From contig JBEIIG010000077.1 in NCBI GenBank assembly GCA_040380855.1, positions 1 to 15,939 on the forward strand: 15,939 nt of DNA, written 5' to 3'. A program made the position numbers and the translations under genes. Source of the DNA: VFMC01 sp040380855 (GTDB lineage: Bacteria; Actinomycetota; Acidimicrobiia; Acidimicrobiales; Ilumatobacteraceae). The first letter of the stretch is position 1. Each line of letters starts with the position of its first letter. Below are positions 8,701 through 15,938 of the stretch, piece after piece. The notes below the pieces were generated by a model. The model saw nothing but the letters and a program-made list of their open reading frames with translations. It was not told the origin of the DNA and searched no databases.

Positions 8701-11700
8701 ACGAACCGCCGGCACCCGGGTGGGTTGCGTCGCTGGTCGCCCAGATCGACGCCGTTACCGAGCAGGAGCAGGGCCAGTTCGCCGCAGCGCTGGTGGGCCT
8801 GGTCCGGTGGATCGACGACGAAGACATCGCCGATGTGGCTCGGGTTGCCGGGCTCGCCTTTGTCGCTGACACTCGTTGGCACCAGAACGACATCGACGCG
8901 ATCAGTCGCGCCGTCGTCGCTGCCGGGCAACAGTTCGATCCATGGCCCGGCCTCCGGACCGAGGCACTCGGCATGTTGTGGTCGCGCGTCGGCGAACCAC
9001 GGAACGCGATCGCGCTGGCGCACCACCTGAGCACTCGCAACCACGTGCATGCGAAGCAGTCGCAGCAGGCACGGCAGGCGCAGCAGACACGGCTCGCGAA
9101 ACAGACGAGGCGGGTTCAGCAAGCACTGCTGGAAGCAGCCGAGGACGACAGCGACGCGGCGCGAGCAGCGCTCCGACTTCCAGGCCTGTCGGCGGCCGCG
9201 CGCGAGTTCTGCTGGCATGCCCTTCGCCGGGACGCGACCACCTCGCCCTCACTCGCGCTCCAACTCCACTCGCTCGCCTCGACACCCGATGAGACAGCCG
9301 TTGCAGAGCGCCTCATCCGTGTCCATGCACCAGCCGACATCGGCTGTGCACTCCATCTGGCGCGAACCAGCGCTTCGATCGATGACACCATCGCGGACAC
9401 GTTGGTGCGGTGGGCACAGTTCGACGCGCGAGCCGCCAGCCGAGTGGCGGCCGCATTCCCGTTCGATGGAACCACCGTCGACCGGCTCGGCCCCGACCGG
9501 CGCCGAGCCCTCCGGGCTGCGCTGCTGCGGCATGCCGGCACATCGACGCGCTGCGCGCGAGCCCTGCTCGACCACGACCAGCCCGCTCGACAGACGCTGG
9601 CACAGCTGTTCGGGGTGGCGCGGCGCGCTCGAGGGGGCCTCGACCAGGCAGTACTGATGGTGCGAACGGCGAGTTCACCGCTGCAGGCCACAGAGGCGCT
9701 CGATGCGCTTCGACGCGAGGTCCGCCGCTCGGGCCGACTCGGTCAGAGCGCCGTCGCCAAGCTTGCGACCACCCGATCCGATGCCGTCGTGGCGTGGGCA
9801 CAACTCGTCGACATCCGGTATCGGAACCTGGGTCGCCGCACGGTGAGCACCGTGATCGACCGTTGCCTGCAGGCAGCGAGGGAGTCGGCCGATCACCCCG
9901 CACGCCCGGTGCGGATGGCGTCGTGGGCCGTCGCTCACGACCTGTTCGTCGATCGTCATCGGTACTCGGCGCAATCGGGAAAGAACCCGCGCGAGCTCGG
10001 AGACGCTGCGTTCGCAATCATGCAGATCCATGCCGGCGCGCCCCTCATCGCTCCGATCTTCTTCTCCGCTCTCGTCGAGGCGGCCGGTCGATCGCATCCT
10101 GTCGAGGTGCGTCGCCTTCTCGTACAGCACCTCCAGACTGCTGCGGACCCTTCCTCGTTCGCTGCGAAGGCCCTCCTCGCCGACGCACAACATCTGCAGA
10201 AGCGACTCGCAGCGGAACAGCCCGGATCCGGTAGTTGGAAGCGGTACCGGGCGACCATCGACCGGATCTACGCCACGTTCACCGCTCAACAGCACAAGAG
10301 TCCCGCCATCCAGGCCGCTGCTCTCGTGCTCGATGCATCGCTCCGCAGACGACCGGTCGACCTCTCGAGCCTTGTCGAGCACAGCCAGGGAAGGCAGTTC
10401 TCGCTGCCCACCGTCGTCGAGTACGTGCGTCTACGCGCGGTCGATCGGCGGGCGCGGCATGGTTCGGCCCGTCCGATCCCGCTGCAGCGAATCGCGGAAC
10501 AAGTGCTCGAGGGCTGGCATCGCAAGCTCCCCGAGAACGTCATTCACCGCTGTGTGGCCCGCACCGCCGGTGAGACCGACCCGATTCTGCTGCTCATCCG
10601 GGCACTGGTCCTGCAGCAACTCGGCGACCCCGCAAGGCTCGACACGTTTCGCGCCCAGTTGCTCGAACATCTCCACGAGCCGCTCGTCGCCATTGCATTC
10701 GGACGGTTGGCGAACTCGTCATACGACGTCGAACTCGCCCGTTCGAGCCTGATCCGGCACGTCGCGGCCGATCCCACTGCGGCACGCGAGACGTTGCGGC
10801 TGGGCCTCACGATGCGTCGCCGTCGGGAGTTGTTCGCGCTGGTTCGCACTGCCTCGTACCGGAGCCCGGTTGATCGGGCCGTCCTGCTCGGAGAACTCGC
10901 AGGCGACGACGACGAGCGGGCCGTCGCGCGAGCGGCGCTCCTCGATCTCGGCCGTCACTCGGGGCGATCACTCGAACTCCTCGTCGAGGTGTCGAACGGC
11001 GACCTCGAACTGGTCGACATGATCACCGATGCGCGAAAGACGACCAGCGGCGTGCACGACCGCCATCTGCTCGCCCGAGCGATGGTGCCGTTGTATCAGC
11101 GAGCCGGCGGTTTCGAGGGCACGGGCTTCGACCTCCTCGAGTGGCTCGGTGACGAGATCGAATGGCCGGCAACAGCCCTCGAGTTGCTCCGAGCCGACCA
11201 GCCATCCAGCGACGGTCCGACCATGTTGTCGGCCGAGCAGCGGGCGCAGGCCCTGCGCCACGCCACACGCGGGGTACGCAACACGCAGCTCCGCCTCGAG
11301 CAACTCCTCCCACTGCTCACGCGAGACGAAGAGCAGCAGGTGCTGCTGGGGGTGCTCGACCGGATCAAAGACCCAGAAGTACTGGCCGAGACGGTGTACC
11401 GGCTCGATCGTTCGCTCGAACCCGAACGGACGGTACAGGCCCTTCGACCGCATTGGCCCACCTCGACGTCGACGATCATCGCTGCTCTCTGGAAGCTCGA
11501 CGGCCGCGACCTCGACGACGAGTTGTTCGCTGCAGCCTGGCAGGCGCTGGCCACCCAGGCCATGACGACACCCGCGCTGCTGGTGCGCCTCGCACAATTC
11601 TCGAAACGACCACAAACCCAGCTCGCGCTGGTGCGGCTGCTGCTGTGCCTGCGCACGTGGGCTGCGCGGTCGGAGACCGCGCACCAGTTCACGTTCAGGA

Positions 11701-12383
11701 CACAACAGTCGCTGCTTGGGTACTGGCGCGGTTCGCCGTCGCGCCAGCGACGCCTGTTCCTGGCCGCTGTCGTGCTCCACCCCACGTGGTCGAACAGGAA
11801 CGTCGCCCGACCGTGCTTGATCTCCAGCGAGTCGACCGAGGTCGAACTCGCAGCAGCCGCCCTCACACGTCCCGGCCAGCGATACCACGAACTGAAGGGG
11901 CTGGTGAGGAGCCATCCGGGCGAGACCTCGGTGTTGGTCGAGGCGCTCCAACTGTTCGGCATGGTCGACTCGCTGCCTGCCGTACTCGCATCTGTCGCGG
12001 CGCGCAACCGAGGAGCGCTCGACGGCACCGCTGAGGGGCGTGAACGGCTCGAGGAGCTCGTCGACGTGAACACCCGTTGGATGGACAACGATGCAAATGC
12101 AGCGACCGTGCTCGATCTCTGTCGGCGACGGATGCCAAGGCGATACGACGACGAGCGCCATGTGGTTCGCGACCTGCTCCGACGCGACACGATCTCGGTG
12201 TTGCTCGCGCAGCGCGTGGCCGAATCGGCATCGAGGTCCGATCTGGATGCGGTGGTACGTCGGGCCGAACACTGGGCGACCAAGCAGCCCCAGCGCGCCG
12301 CCGACTTCCAGCGGATCGTCGACAGCATCCGGACCAAGCAACTCGTGCACCAGAGCCGGCCACCGACGAAGCCGGCTGGTTGA
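5766..12383 (+). CDS. Giant (2,205 aa) STAND/AAA-like ATPase with long alpha-solenoid
   Basis: Residues ~35-330 look like a P-loop ATPase of the STAND/AAA_16 type. A strand and turn stand where Walker A should be (EIGSGLLLES, ~47-56), with Leu52 in place of the essential Lys. A hydrophobic Gly/Pro segment (SMAIGLLPGGGVLNTLLG) follows. Then comes a strong Walker B, LVLVVDEAQYLGDE (Asp242, Glu243), and a sensor-1-like strand, VAVVVASSASEP. Lid and winged-helix-like helices follow, to ~500. From ~600 to the end the protein is almost wholly helical and Leu/Ala/Arg-rich, like HEAT/TPR arrays. It is interrupted by an acidic/Pro linker (~765-800) and a Gln/Arg-rich coil (~1097-1130). There are no membrane segments, signal peptide or recognised C-terminal effector domain. 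It is co-transcribed with the NYN gene. A sensor or scaffold for the nuclease is the most likely role, by analogy with STAND defence proteins; this is inference. Confidence 0.75.
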   Translation: MSSIGTHLNSTSIGLAAGMVCDAIDALLDPTTRRESSPLIWIESRPEIGSGLLLESVLHQLTQRRSGWSIAADDAEGWERVDRCRAPLPQPVPRQNAPTTWLCLTLDGSQTRYDGIPQLTQALGVLATVNRHQATEVSRNEALRRLAKQSGQFAASQAVSMAIGLLPGGGVLNTLLGARDAVDTEALRALVRSRRSSGRSAAAELGQSDAAILGEMVADHLLEAVAQFDTKESSLPLVLVVDEAQYLGDEVQALVTRLVLDETWASRRVAVVVASSASEPIAWLDDLVDQLSSADEVPALPAEVPVVPDGNSADVEDGAVDDRTITVTHFTLGHAREHAVALPAVDRSEATALVTWLTPDGALSTEVARTVVARCATSGDGVALALLIDHLATAAHRSGILGLPLDVDWATRLRSRADEVAAELIARLLGAYPGAARLLAATCRLDDRIPRALFDQLVATTAAQADDIAVLKDGGTVSFGTDWVTTPRRRAIGAAFDEEYSQRPPRERQQLEAAVNTAAANWLTHVVHDVETGERDTTWVLERLGEAIAAGLKGRATNGLTISRRMRLVLRRWVATDIGPSLEWVDEACADLASIRLDREESWLVLAYVVTTAPWATATTEANRARSTVLGEALGYLADITGCPSDLRRHWAARRLVRHALEHEPAHAELAERAAVAVSADSPSAGRGIVGMLPDLRLGELLDQLVATPPSGDRDALIARCAERGADRIRALAAVTAQHATDWKTALAIAELSDELDDAQLDELTAPGRTDVDEEMNLDGAVDEEVPAIAAPPGPRASEVRRGATTLLAALGADPDADPETTGAARNALARIAVSSGDSSGIAAAYREISAHCRSGSDAVLLCRLAEHADSAMRSEALELAAAFQSGATGAAAMARLVQAGDEAPPALLKQLDLHQGDPRCCAHLMRLSPRWLHNRTQLAVLAKAADDDDQTIIRELDAFADRDARALLVLTACLREANEPPAPGWVASLVAQIDAVTEQEQGQFAAALVGLVRWIDDEDIADVARVAGLAFVADTRWHQNDIDAISRAVVAAGQQFDPWPGLRTEALGMLWSRVGEPRNAIALAHHLSTRNHVHAKQSQQARQAQQTRLAKQTRRVQQALLEAAEDDSDAARAALRLPGLSAAAREFCWHALRRDATTSPSLALQLHSLASTPDETAVAERLIRVHAPADIGCALHLARTSASIDDTIADTLVRWAQFDARAASRVAAAFPFDGTTVDRLGPDRRRALRAALLRHAGTSTRCARALLDHDQPARQTLAQLFGVARRARGGLDQAVLMVRTASSPLQATEALDALRREVRRSGRLGQSAVAKLATTRSDAVVAWAQLVDIRYRNLGRRTVSTVIDRCLQAARESADHPARPVRMASWAVAHDLFVDRHRYSAQSGKNPRELGDAAFAIMQIHAGAPLIAPIFFSALVEAAGRSHPVEVRRLLVQHLQTAADPSSFAAKALLADAQHLQKRLAAEQPGSGSWKRYRATIDRIYATFTAQQHKSPAIQAAALVLDASLRRRPVDLSSLVEHSQGRQFSLPTVVEYVRLRAVDRRARHGSARPIPLQRIAEQVLEGWHRKLPENVIHRCVARTAGETDPILLLIRALVLQQLGDPARLDTFRAQLLEHLHEPLVAIAFGRLANSSYDVELARSSLIRHVAADPTAARETLRLGLTMRRRRELFALVRTASYRSPVDRAVLLGELAGDDDERAVARAALLDLGRHSGRSLELLVEVSNGDLELVDMITDARKTTSGVHDRHLLARAMVPLYQRAGGFEGTGFDLLEWLGDEIEWPATALELLRADQPSSDGPTMLSAEQRAQALRHATRGVRNTQLRLEQLLPLLTRDEEQQVLLGVLDRIKDPEVLAETVYRLDRSLEPERTVQALRPHWPTSTSTIIAALWKLDGRDLDDELFAAAWQALATQAMTTPALLVRLAQFSKRPQTQLALVRLLLCLRTWAARSETAHQFTFRTQQSLLGYWRGSPSRQRRLFLAAVVLHPTWSNRNVARPCLISSESTEVELAAAALTRPGQRYHELKGLVRSHPGETSVLVEALQLFGMVDSLPAVLASVAARNRGALDGTAEGRERLEELVDVNTRWMDNDANAATVLDLCRRRMPRRYDDERHVVRDLLRRDTISVLLAQRVAESASRSDLDAVVRRAEHWATKQPQRAADFQRIVDSIRTKQLVHQSRPPTKPAG

Positions 12384-12416
12384 ACCCTCGCTGCCTCACG
12401 CAACCGCAGAGGTGAC

Positions 12417-13061
12417 TCAGAGCACTCCTGCCGGCTCGAGGCCGTCGATCGTGGCCCGGCCCAGCAGCCAGGCGAGCCGGGTCTGCGGGGTGGCCGCCAG
12501 CGCCTCGGGGGGCAGCGCGGTGAGGCCCATCGGGCGGCGACTGGCCCACAGCATGGTCAGCCGCGGCAGGTCGATGCGCACGTACGCGCTCGGCCAGTCG
12601 GCGGGCGTGCTGCCGAGGCCCAGGTCGCTGCGGTGCACCGTCACTTCTCGCCAGCGGCGCACCGGCAACTCCGACAGCAGGGCCGGGCCCAGCGCCGTCT
12701 CGCCGGTGAACGCCCACACCGCTTCGGGCGCCGCTGCCCAGCAGGCGTCGAGTGCTGCGGCCGACTCGCGCACATCGGCCACCAGGGCCGCTGCGCTGCG
12801 GCCGGCGCCGGCGTCGATGTCGGCGTTGCGCGACGCCATACCGCCCTCGTACTGGGGCACCACCCGGCCGTCGACGGCAGCGGTGGTGAGCCGCACGAAA
12901 CTGTCGGCGTTGCGGGCGATGTGGGTGAGCACGTGGCCGACGCTCCAGCCGGGCAGCAGCGAGGGGCTGGCGGCCACTTCGTCGGTGAGGTCGTCGAGCG
13001 ATGCGAGCAGGCCGTGGTGTGCCTCGACGCAGCCCGCCAGTGCCATCTCGAGTTCCCGCAT
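12417..13061 (-). CDS. Maleylpyruvate isomerase family (MDMPI, TIGR03083-like) mycothiol-dependent protein
   Basis: The protein has 214 residues, from the ATG at 13061 (MRELEMALAG); the frame is open far upstream only because it runs antisense to gnd. The N-terminal DinB/MDMPI-like four-helix domain shows LLPGWSVGHVLTHIARNADS with His47, and VRRWREVTVHRSDLG with Glu139 and His143. These match the His-Glu-His divalent-metal site of the family. The C-terminal domain ends LAWLLGR followed by IDGLEPAGVL, in keeping with family C-termini. Such proteins use or bind mycothiol, the actinobacterial thiol, but most members have unknown substrates, so the maleylpyruvate reaction should not be assumed. 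It is divergent from gnd, with 48 bases between starts, and convergent with the giant ATPase gene. Its last codons form the right direct repeat, and it probably once preceded copCD directly. Confidence 0.85.
   Translation of the reverse strand: MRELEMALAGCVEAHHGLLASLDDLTDEVAASPSLLPGWSVGHVLTHIARNADSFVRLTTAAVDGRVVPQYEGGMASRNADIDAGAGRSAAALVADVRESAAALDACWAAAPEAVWAFTGETALGPALLSELPVRRWREVTVHRSDLGLGSTPADWPSAYVRIDLPRLTMLWASRRPMGLTALPPEALAATPQTRLAWLLGRATIDGLEPAGVL
12421..12451. repeat. 31-bp perfect direct repeat, right copy (candidate att site)
   Basis: Identical to 3473-3503, same orientation; the repeat starts are 8,948 bases apart. It lies inside the 3' end of the MDMPI-family gene and encodes most of its C-terminal peptide. 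Right after the junction this copy regains a stop (CTC TGA), so the protein ends at the same Leu as the left copy would (CTG TGA). Keeping a target gene's 3' end intact is typical of integrase-type attachment sites. Confidence 0.85.
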
Positions 13062-13074
13062 CGCCACGGGAGTG

Positions 13075-13100
13075 ACGCTACTCGCCGGGTGGCGTGGCAA
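13075..13100 (-). promoter_or_regulatory. Possible promoter for the MDMPI-family gene
   Basis: Minus-strand TTGCCA (13100-13095) and TAGCGT (13080-13075) with a 14-base spacer, ending 13 bases before the start codon, so the transcript would be nearly leaderless. The block resembles the one upstream of copCD (3584-3558), including flanking bases. The short spacer is a weakness. Confidence 0.35.
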
Positions 13101-13109
13101 CCTGGGCGG

Positions 13110-14123
13110 ATGGAACTCGGGATGATCGGCCTCGGACGCATGGGCGCCAACATGGTGCGGCGGTTGCAGCGTGCCGGCCACCACTGTGTGGCCTACGACG
13201 TGAGCGGCGACGCGGTGACAGCGATGGAGAGCGAGGGCGTACAGGGCGCACGGTCGCTCGACGAACTGGTGGCCGCGCTCACCCCGCCCCGCAACATCTG
13301 GGTGATGGTGCCTGCGGCGTTCGTGGCCGACACGGTCGAGCGGTTGGCGCCGCTGCTGTCGCCCGACGACACCATCATCGACGGTGGCAACTCGTGGTAC
13401 CGCGACGATGTCGACCGCGCCGGGCCCTTGGCCGAGCGGGGTCTGCACTACCTCGATGTGGGTACCAGCGGCGGCGTGTTCGGCCTCGATCGCGGGTACT
13501 GCCTGATGGTGGGTGGCGATGCAGCGGCGGTCGACCGACTGGCGCCCATCCTCGACGCGCTGGCCCCCGGTGCCGACAGCGCCGAGCGCACTCCCGGCCG
13601 CACCGGGCCCACCGTGCCCGCCGAGCGTGGCTGGTTGCACTGCGGGCCCAGCGGCGCCGGGCACTTCGTGAAGATGGTGCACAACGGCATCGAGTACGGG
13701 TTGATGGCCGCCTATGCCGAGGGCCTGAACGTGTTGGCGAAGGCCAACATCGGTGCCGAATCGCACGCCAAGGACGCCGAGACCGCGCCGCTCACCCACC
13801 CCGAGTACTACCGGTACGACTTCGATCTCGAGGCGATCACCGAGTTGTGGCGTCGCGGCAGTGTGGTGTCGAGCTGGCTGCTCGACCTCACCGCGGCCGC
13901 CTTCCACGCCGACCCTGCGCTCGATGGGTTCGCCGGGCGGGTGAGCGACAGCGGTGAGGGCCGGTGGACGCTGCACGCGGCGGTCGACGAGGGCGTGCCC
14001 GTGCCGGTGCTGGGTGCTGCACTGTGGGACCGCTTCTACTCGCGTGACCGTGGCGATGTGGCGCACAAGGTTCTGTCGGCCATGCGGGCGCAGTTCGGCG
14101 GCCACAGCGAAGTGAAGCACTGA
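13110..14123 (+). CDS. gnd: 6-phosphogluconate dehydrogenase, decarboxylating (short YqeC/GntZ-type)
   Basis: The protein has 337 residues, the length of the short bacterial 6PGDH class rather than the ~470-aa E. coli type. It oxidises and decarboxylates 6-phosphogluconate to ribulose 5-phosphate in the pentose phosphate pathway. ATG 13110 is the start because the Rossmann motif follows at once: MIGLGRMGANM (Gly7, Gly9, Gly12). Substrate-binding VGTSGGVFGLDRGYCLM lies at residues 117-133. The catalytic segment KMVHNGIEYG contains Lys188, His191-Asn192 and Glu195, matching the catalytic Lys and Glu of the family. The C-terminal all-helical domain is complete. Fourteen bases separate it from zwf, giving an operon for the oxidative branch. 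It is divergent from the MDMPI gene. Short-class enzymes may prefer NAD+ over NADP+; the sequence alone does not settle this. Confidence 0.93.
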   Translation: MELGMIGLGRMGANMVRRLQRAGHHCVAYDVSGDAVTAMESEGVQGARSLDELVAALTPPRNIWVMVPAAFVADTVERLAPLLSPDDTIIDGGNSWYRDDVDRAGPLAERGLHYLDVGTSGGVFGLDRGYCLMVGGDAAAVDRLAPILDALAPGADSAERTPGRTGPTVPAERGWLHCGPSGAGHFVKMVHNGIEYGLMAAYAEGLNVLAKANIGAESHAKDAETAPLTHPEYYRYDFDLEAITELWRRGSVVSSWLLDLTAAAFHADPALDGFAGRVSDSGEGRWTLHAAVDEGVPVPVLGAALWDRFYSRDRGDVAHKVLSAMRAQFGGHSEVKH

Positions 14124-14137
14124 GGGGTACGGCAGCG

Positions 14138-15529
14138 ATGAGCGATCAACCCGTTGCCGACGCGCTGGTGTTGTTCGGCGCCACCGGCGATCTGGCCAGG
14201 CGCAAGCTCTACCCGGCGCTCTACCAGCTCGAGCGACGGGGCGCGATCGACGTGCCCGTCATCGGCGTGGCCCGTAGCGACTGGACCGACGACTCGTTCC
14301 GCGAGCACGCCCGTGAGGCCGTCGTGGCTGCCGAGCCCGAGGCAGCGCCCGAGGTGATCGATGCGCTGATGCACCGGCTCGACCTCATCCAGGGCGACTA
14401 CGCCGACCCGGCCACGTGGAGCGACCTGCGCGACACGCTCGACCGCTGCGGCAGCCGCAACGCCGTGTTCTACATGGCCATCCCGCCGGGCATGTTCCCC
14501 GCGGTGGCCACGTCGCTGGCGTCGGTGGGCCTGAACGAGCGTGGCCGCATCGTGGTGGAGAAGCCGTTCGGCCGCGACCTGGCCAGCGCCCGCGAGCTGA
14601 ACGCCACCCTGCACGCGGTGTTCCCCGAGGAGCGCATCTTCCGCATCGACCACTATCTGGGCAAAGAGAGTGTGGAAGACCTGCTGGTGTTCCGTTTCTC
14701 GAACACGCTGCTCGAGCCGGTGTGGAACCGCAACTACGTGCGCAGTGTGCAGATCACGATGGCCGAGTCGATCGGGGTGGAGGGCCGCGGCAGCTTCTAC
14801 GACGGGGTGGGTGCGGTGCGCGACATCCTGCAGAACCACCTGTTGCAGGTTGCGGCGCTGGTGGCGATGGAGCCGCCGGTGGGGCCCGAGGCCAGTTTCC
14901 TGCAGGACGAGAAGGTGAAGGTGTTCGCGGCGATGCGGCCCATCGACGCCTCCACCCTGGTGCGCGGCCAGTACGTGGGCTACCGCGACGAGCCCGGTGT
15001 GGCACCCGACAGTGAGGTGGAGACGTTCGTGGCGGCACGGGTGGAGATCGACTCGTGGCGCTGGGCCGGTGTGCCGTGGTTCGTGCGGTGCGGCAAGGGC
15101 CTCACCCGAGCCGCCACCGAGGTGGTGGTCGAGTTCCGCGAGCCGCCACGGTTGCTGTTCGACGAGGTGGCCGGACCCACCCCGCTGCGCAACCTCATCC
15201 GGTTCCGGCTGGGCAAGAACGACGGGGTCACCTTCACCGTGCAGGCCAAGACCCCCGGCCCGCACCTCGACAGCCAGAACGTGGATCTCGGGGTCGATTT
15301 CGCCGCTGCCCTCGGCGAGCGCAGCGAGGCCTACGAGCGCCTGCTGGGCGATGCCATCGCCGGCTCGCCCCGCCGGTTCGCCCGGCAGGACATCGTCGAG
15401 CAGACGTGGCGTGTGGTGCAGCCCGTGCTCGACCATCCGGGCCCGGTGCACCCCTACTTCCGGGGTTCGTGGGGCCCCGCCGAAGCCGACCGCATCCTCG
15501 GCGGCGACCCCTGGTTCGAACCCTCCTGA
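14138..15529 (+). CDS. zwf: Glucose-6-phosphate 1-dehydrogenase
   Basis: The protein has 463 residues, slightly shorter than the usual ~490-510 but with both domains present. It oxidises glucose 6-phosphate to 6-phosphoglucono-lactone, the first step of the oxidative pentose phosphate pathway. The nucleotide-binding motif FGATGDLARRKLYPAL starts at residue 13. EKPFGRDLASA follows, then the active-site signature RIDHYLGKE at residues 169-177, with Asp171, His172 and Lys176. The C-terminal part carries PWFVRCGKGL and the final HPYFRGSWGPAEAD, where a compact C-terminus is normal. A GAGGGG at 14122-14127 may be the ribosome site, though it is 10 bases away; coupling to the gnd stop 14 bases upstream probably helps. 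The gnd-zwf order lets one transcript supply both NAD(P)H-producing dehydrogenases. No 6-phosphogluconolactonase gene lies in the window. Confidence 0.95.
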   Translation: MSDQPVADALVLFGATGDLARRKLYPALYQLERRGAIDVPVIGVARSDWTDDSFREHAREAVVAAEPEAAPEVIDALMHRLDLIQGDYADPATWSDLRDTLDRCGSRNAVFYMAIPPGMFPAVATSLASVGLNERGRIVVEKPFGRDLASARELNATLHAVFPEERIFRIDHYLGKESVEDLLVFRFSNTLLEPVWNRNYVRSVQITMAESIGVEGRGSFYDGVGAVRDILQNHLLQVAALVAMEPPVGPEASFLQDEKVKVFAAMRPIDASTLVRGQYVGYRDEPGVAPDSEVETFVAARVEIDSWRWAGVPWFVRCGKGLTRAATEVVVEFREPPRLLFDEVAGPTPLRNLIRFRLGKNDGVTFTVQAKTPGPHLDSQNVDLGVDFAAALGERSEAYERLLGDAIAGSPRRFARQDIVEQTWRVVQPVLDHPGPVHPYFRGSWGPAEADRILGGDPWFEPS

Positions 15530-15707
15530 CGACGAGGTCGGGCTCCGCGTGCTGTCCCTGCGGCTGAGGCGCTCGATGGATGGTCGGTCGCTGTACCCGA
15601 CGGGGTGTCCAAGGAGTCAGGTCAACTCCAACGAGCTGGCCGGTGCCCATAGGTCGAGGTCTGTCAGCCGGCGACCGGCAGCGACGGCCATCGCGGGTCG
15701 CTCCGAG
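15530..15707. other. Non-coding/degraded stretch between zwf and the VapC remnant
   Basis: I see no clear terminator or RNA gene here. On the minus strand a 24-codon frame (15617-15691) encodes a protein-like peptide (MAVAAGRRLTDLDLWAPASS and four more residues). It could be a frameshifted leftover of a once longer gene, but it is too short to call. Confidence 0.3.
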
Positions 15708-15938
15708 TCATTCGGCAATGGCGATCAGGCTGGCGTCGGTTCCGCCGAGGGGTAGGTTGGCGTAGCGTTCGACGAGTTGGCGGATGCGTTGCCAGTCCGG
15801 TGAGGTGAGCGGTTCGACGGTCAGGATGCCGTCGACGAGGGCGTCGTAGAACGCTGATTCGGCGTGTCCGCCAAGTTCTCGTGTCAGTAGGTAGACCGCT
15901 TCGGCGACGACCAGCGGGCCGGTGTCAACGATCAGCCC
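15708..15938 (-). pseudogene. Degraded VapC-type PIN toxin gene, running off the window
   Basis: The minus strand reads GLIVDTGPL, then VVAEAVYLLTRELGG, then LPLGGTDASLIAIAE and a TGA at 15710-15708. These are three landmarks of VapC PIN-domain ribonucleases: the first Asp, the middle Glu and the third Asp. In intact family members about 35-45 residues separate DTGPL from the VVAEA segment; here they are fused, so an internal in-frame deletion is inferred. After the stop the frame continues LGAT, as if an Arg codon (CGA) had become TGA. The last acidic motif (typically TLDxRHF) is missing. The start would lie only a few bases beyond the window edge. No antitoxin is visible. The deletion and truncation make an active toxin unlikely. 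Confidence 0.6.

Noticed and set aside
6378..9218. 946-codon minus-strand open frame inside the giant ATPase gene
   Set aside because: Its composition is low-quality and without motifs. The + frame has Walker B, a strong ribosome site and a continuous helical protein.
12384..12416. Possible terminator between the giant ATPase gene and the MDMPI gene
   Set aside because: Only a 4-bp stem (CCTC/GAGG) with a long loop can be drawn; this is not above chance.
3504..12420. Insertion sequence or transposon as the origin of the block
   Set aside because: There is no transposase, and no convincing terminal inverted repeats lie inside the 31-bp direct repeats. A 31-bp duplication is also long for a transposon target site.
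13062..14120. Long upstream extension of the MDMPI reading frame
   Set aside because: It is antisense to gnd, which has all its catalytic motifs. MDMPI homology starts at MRELEMALAG, just after a promoter-like block.
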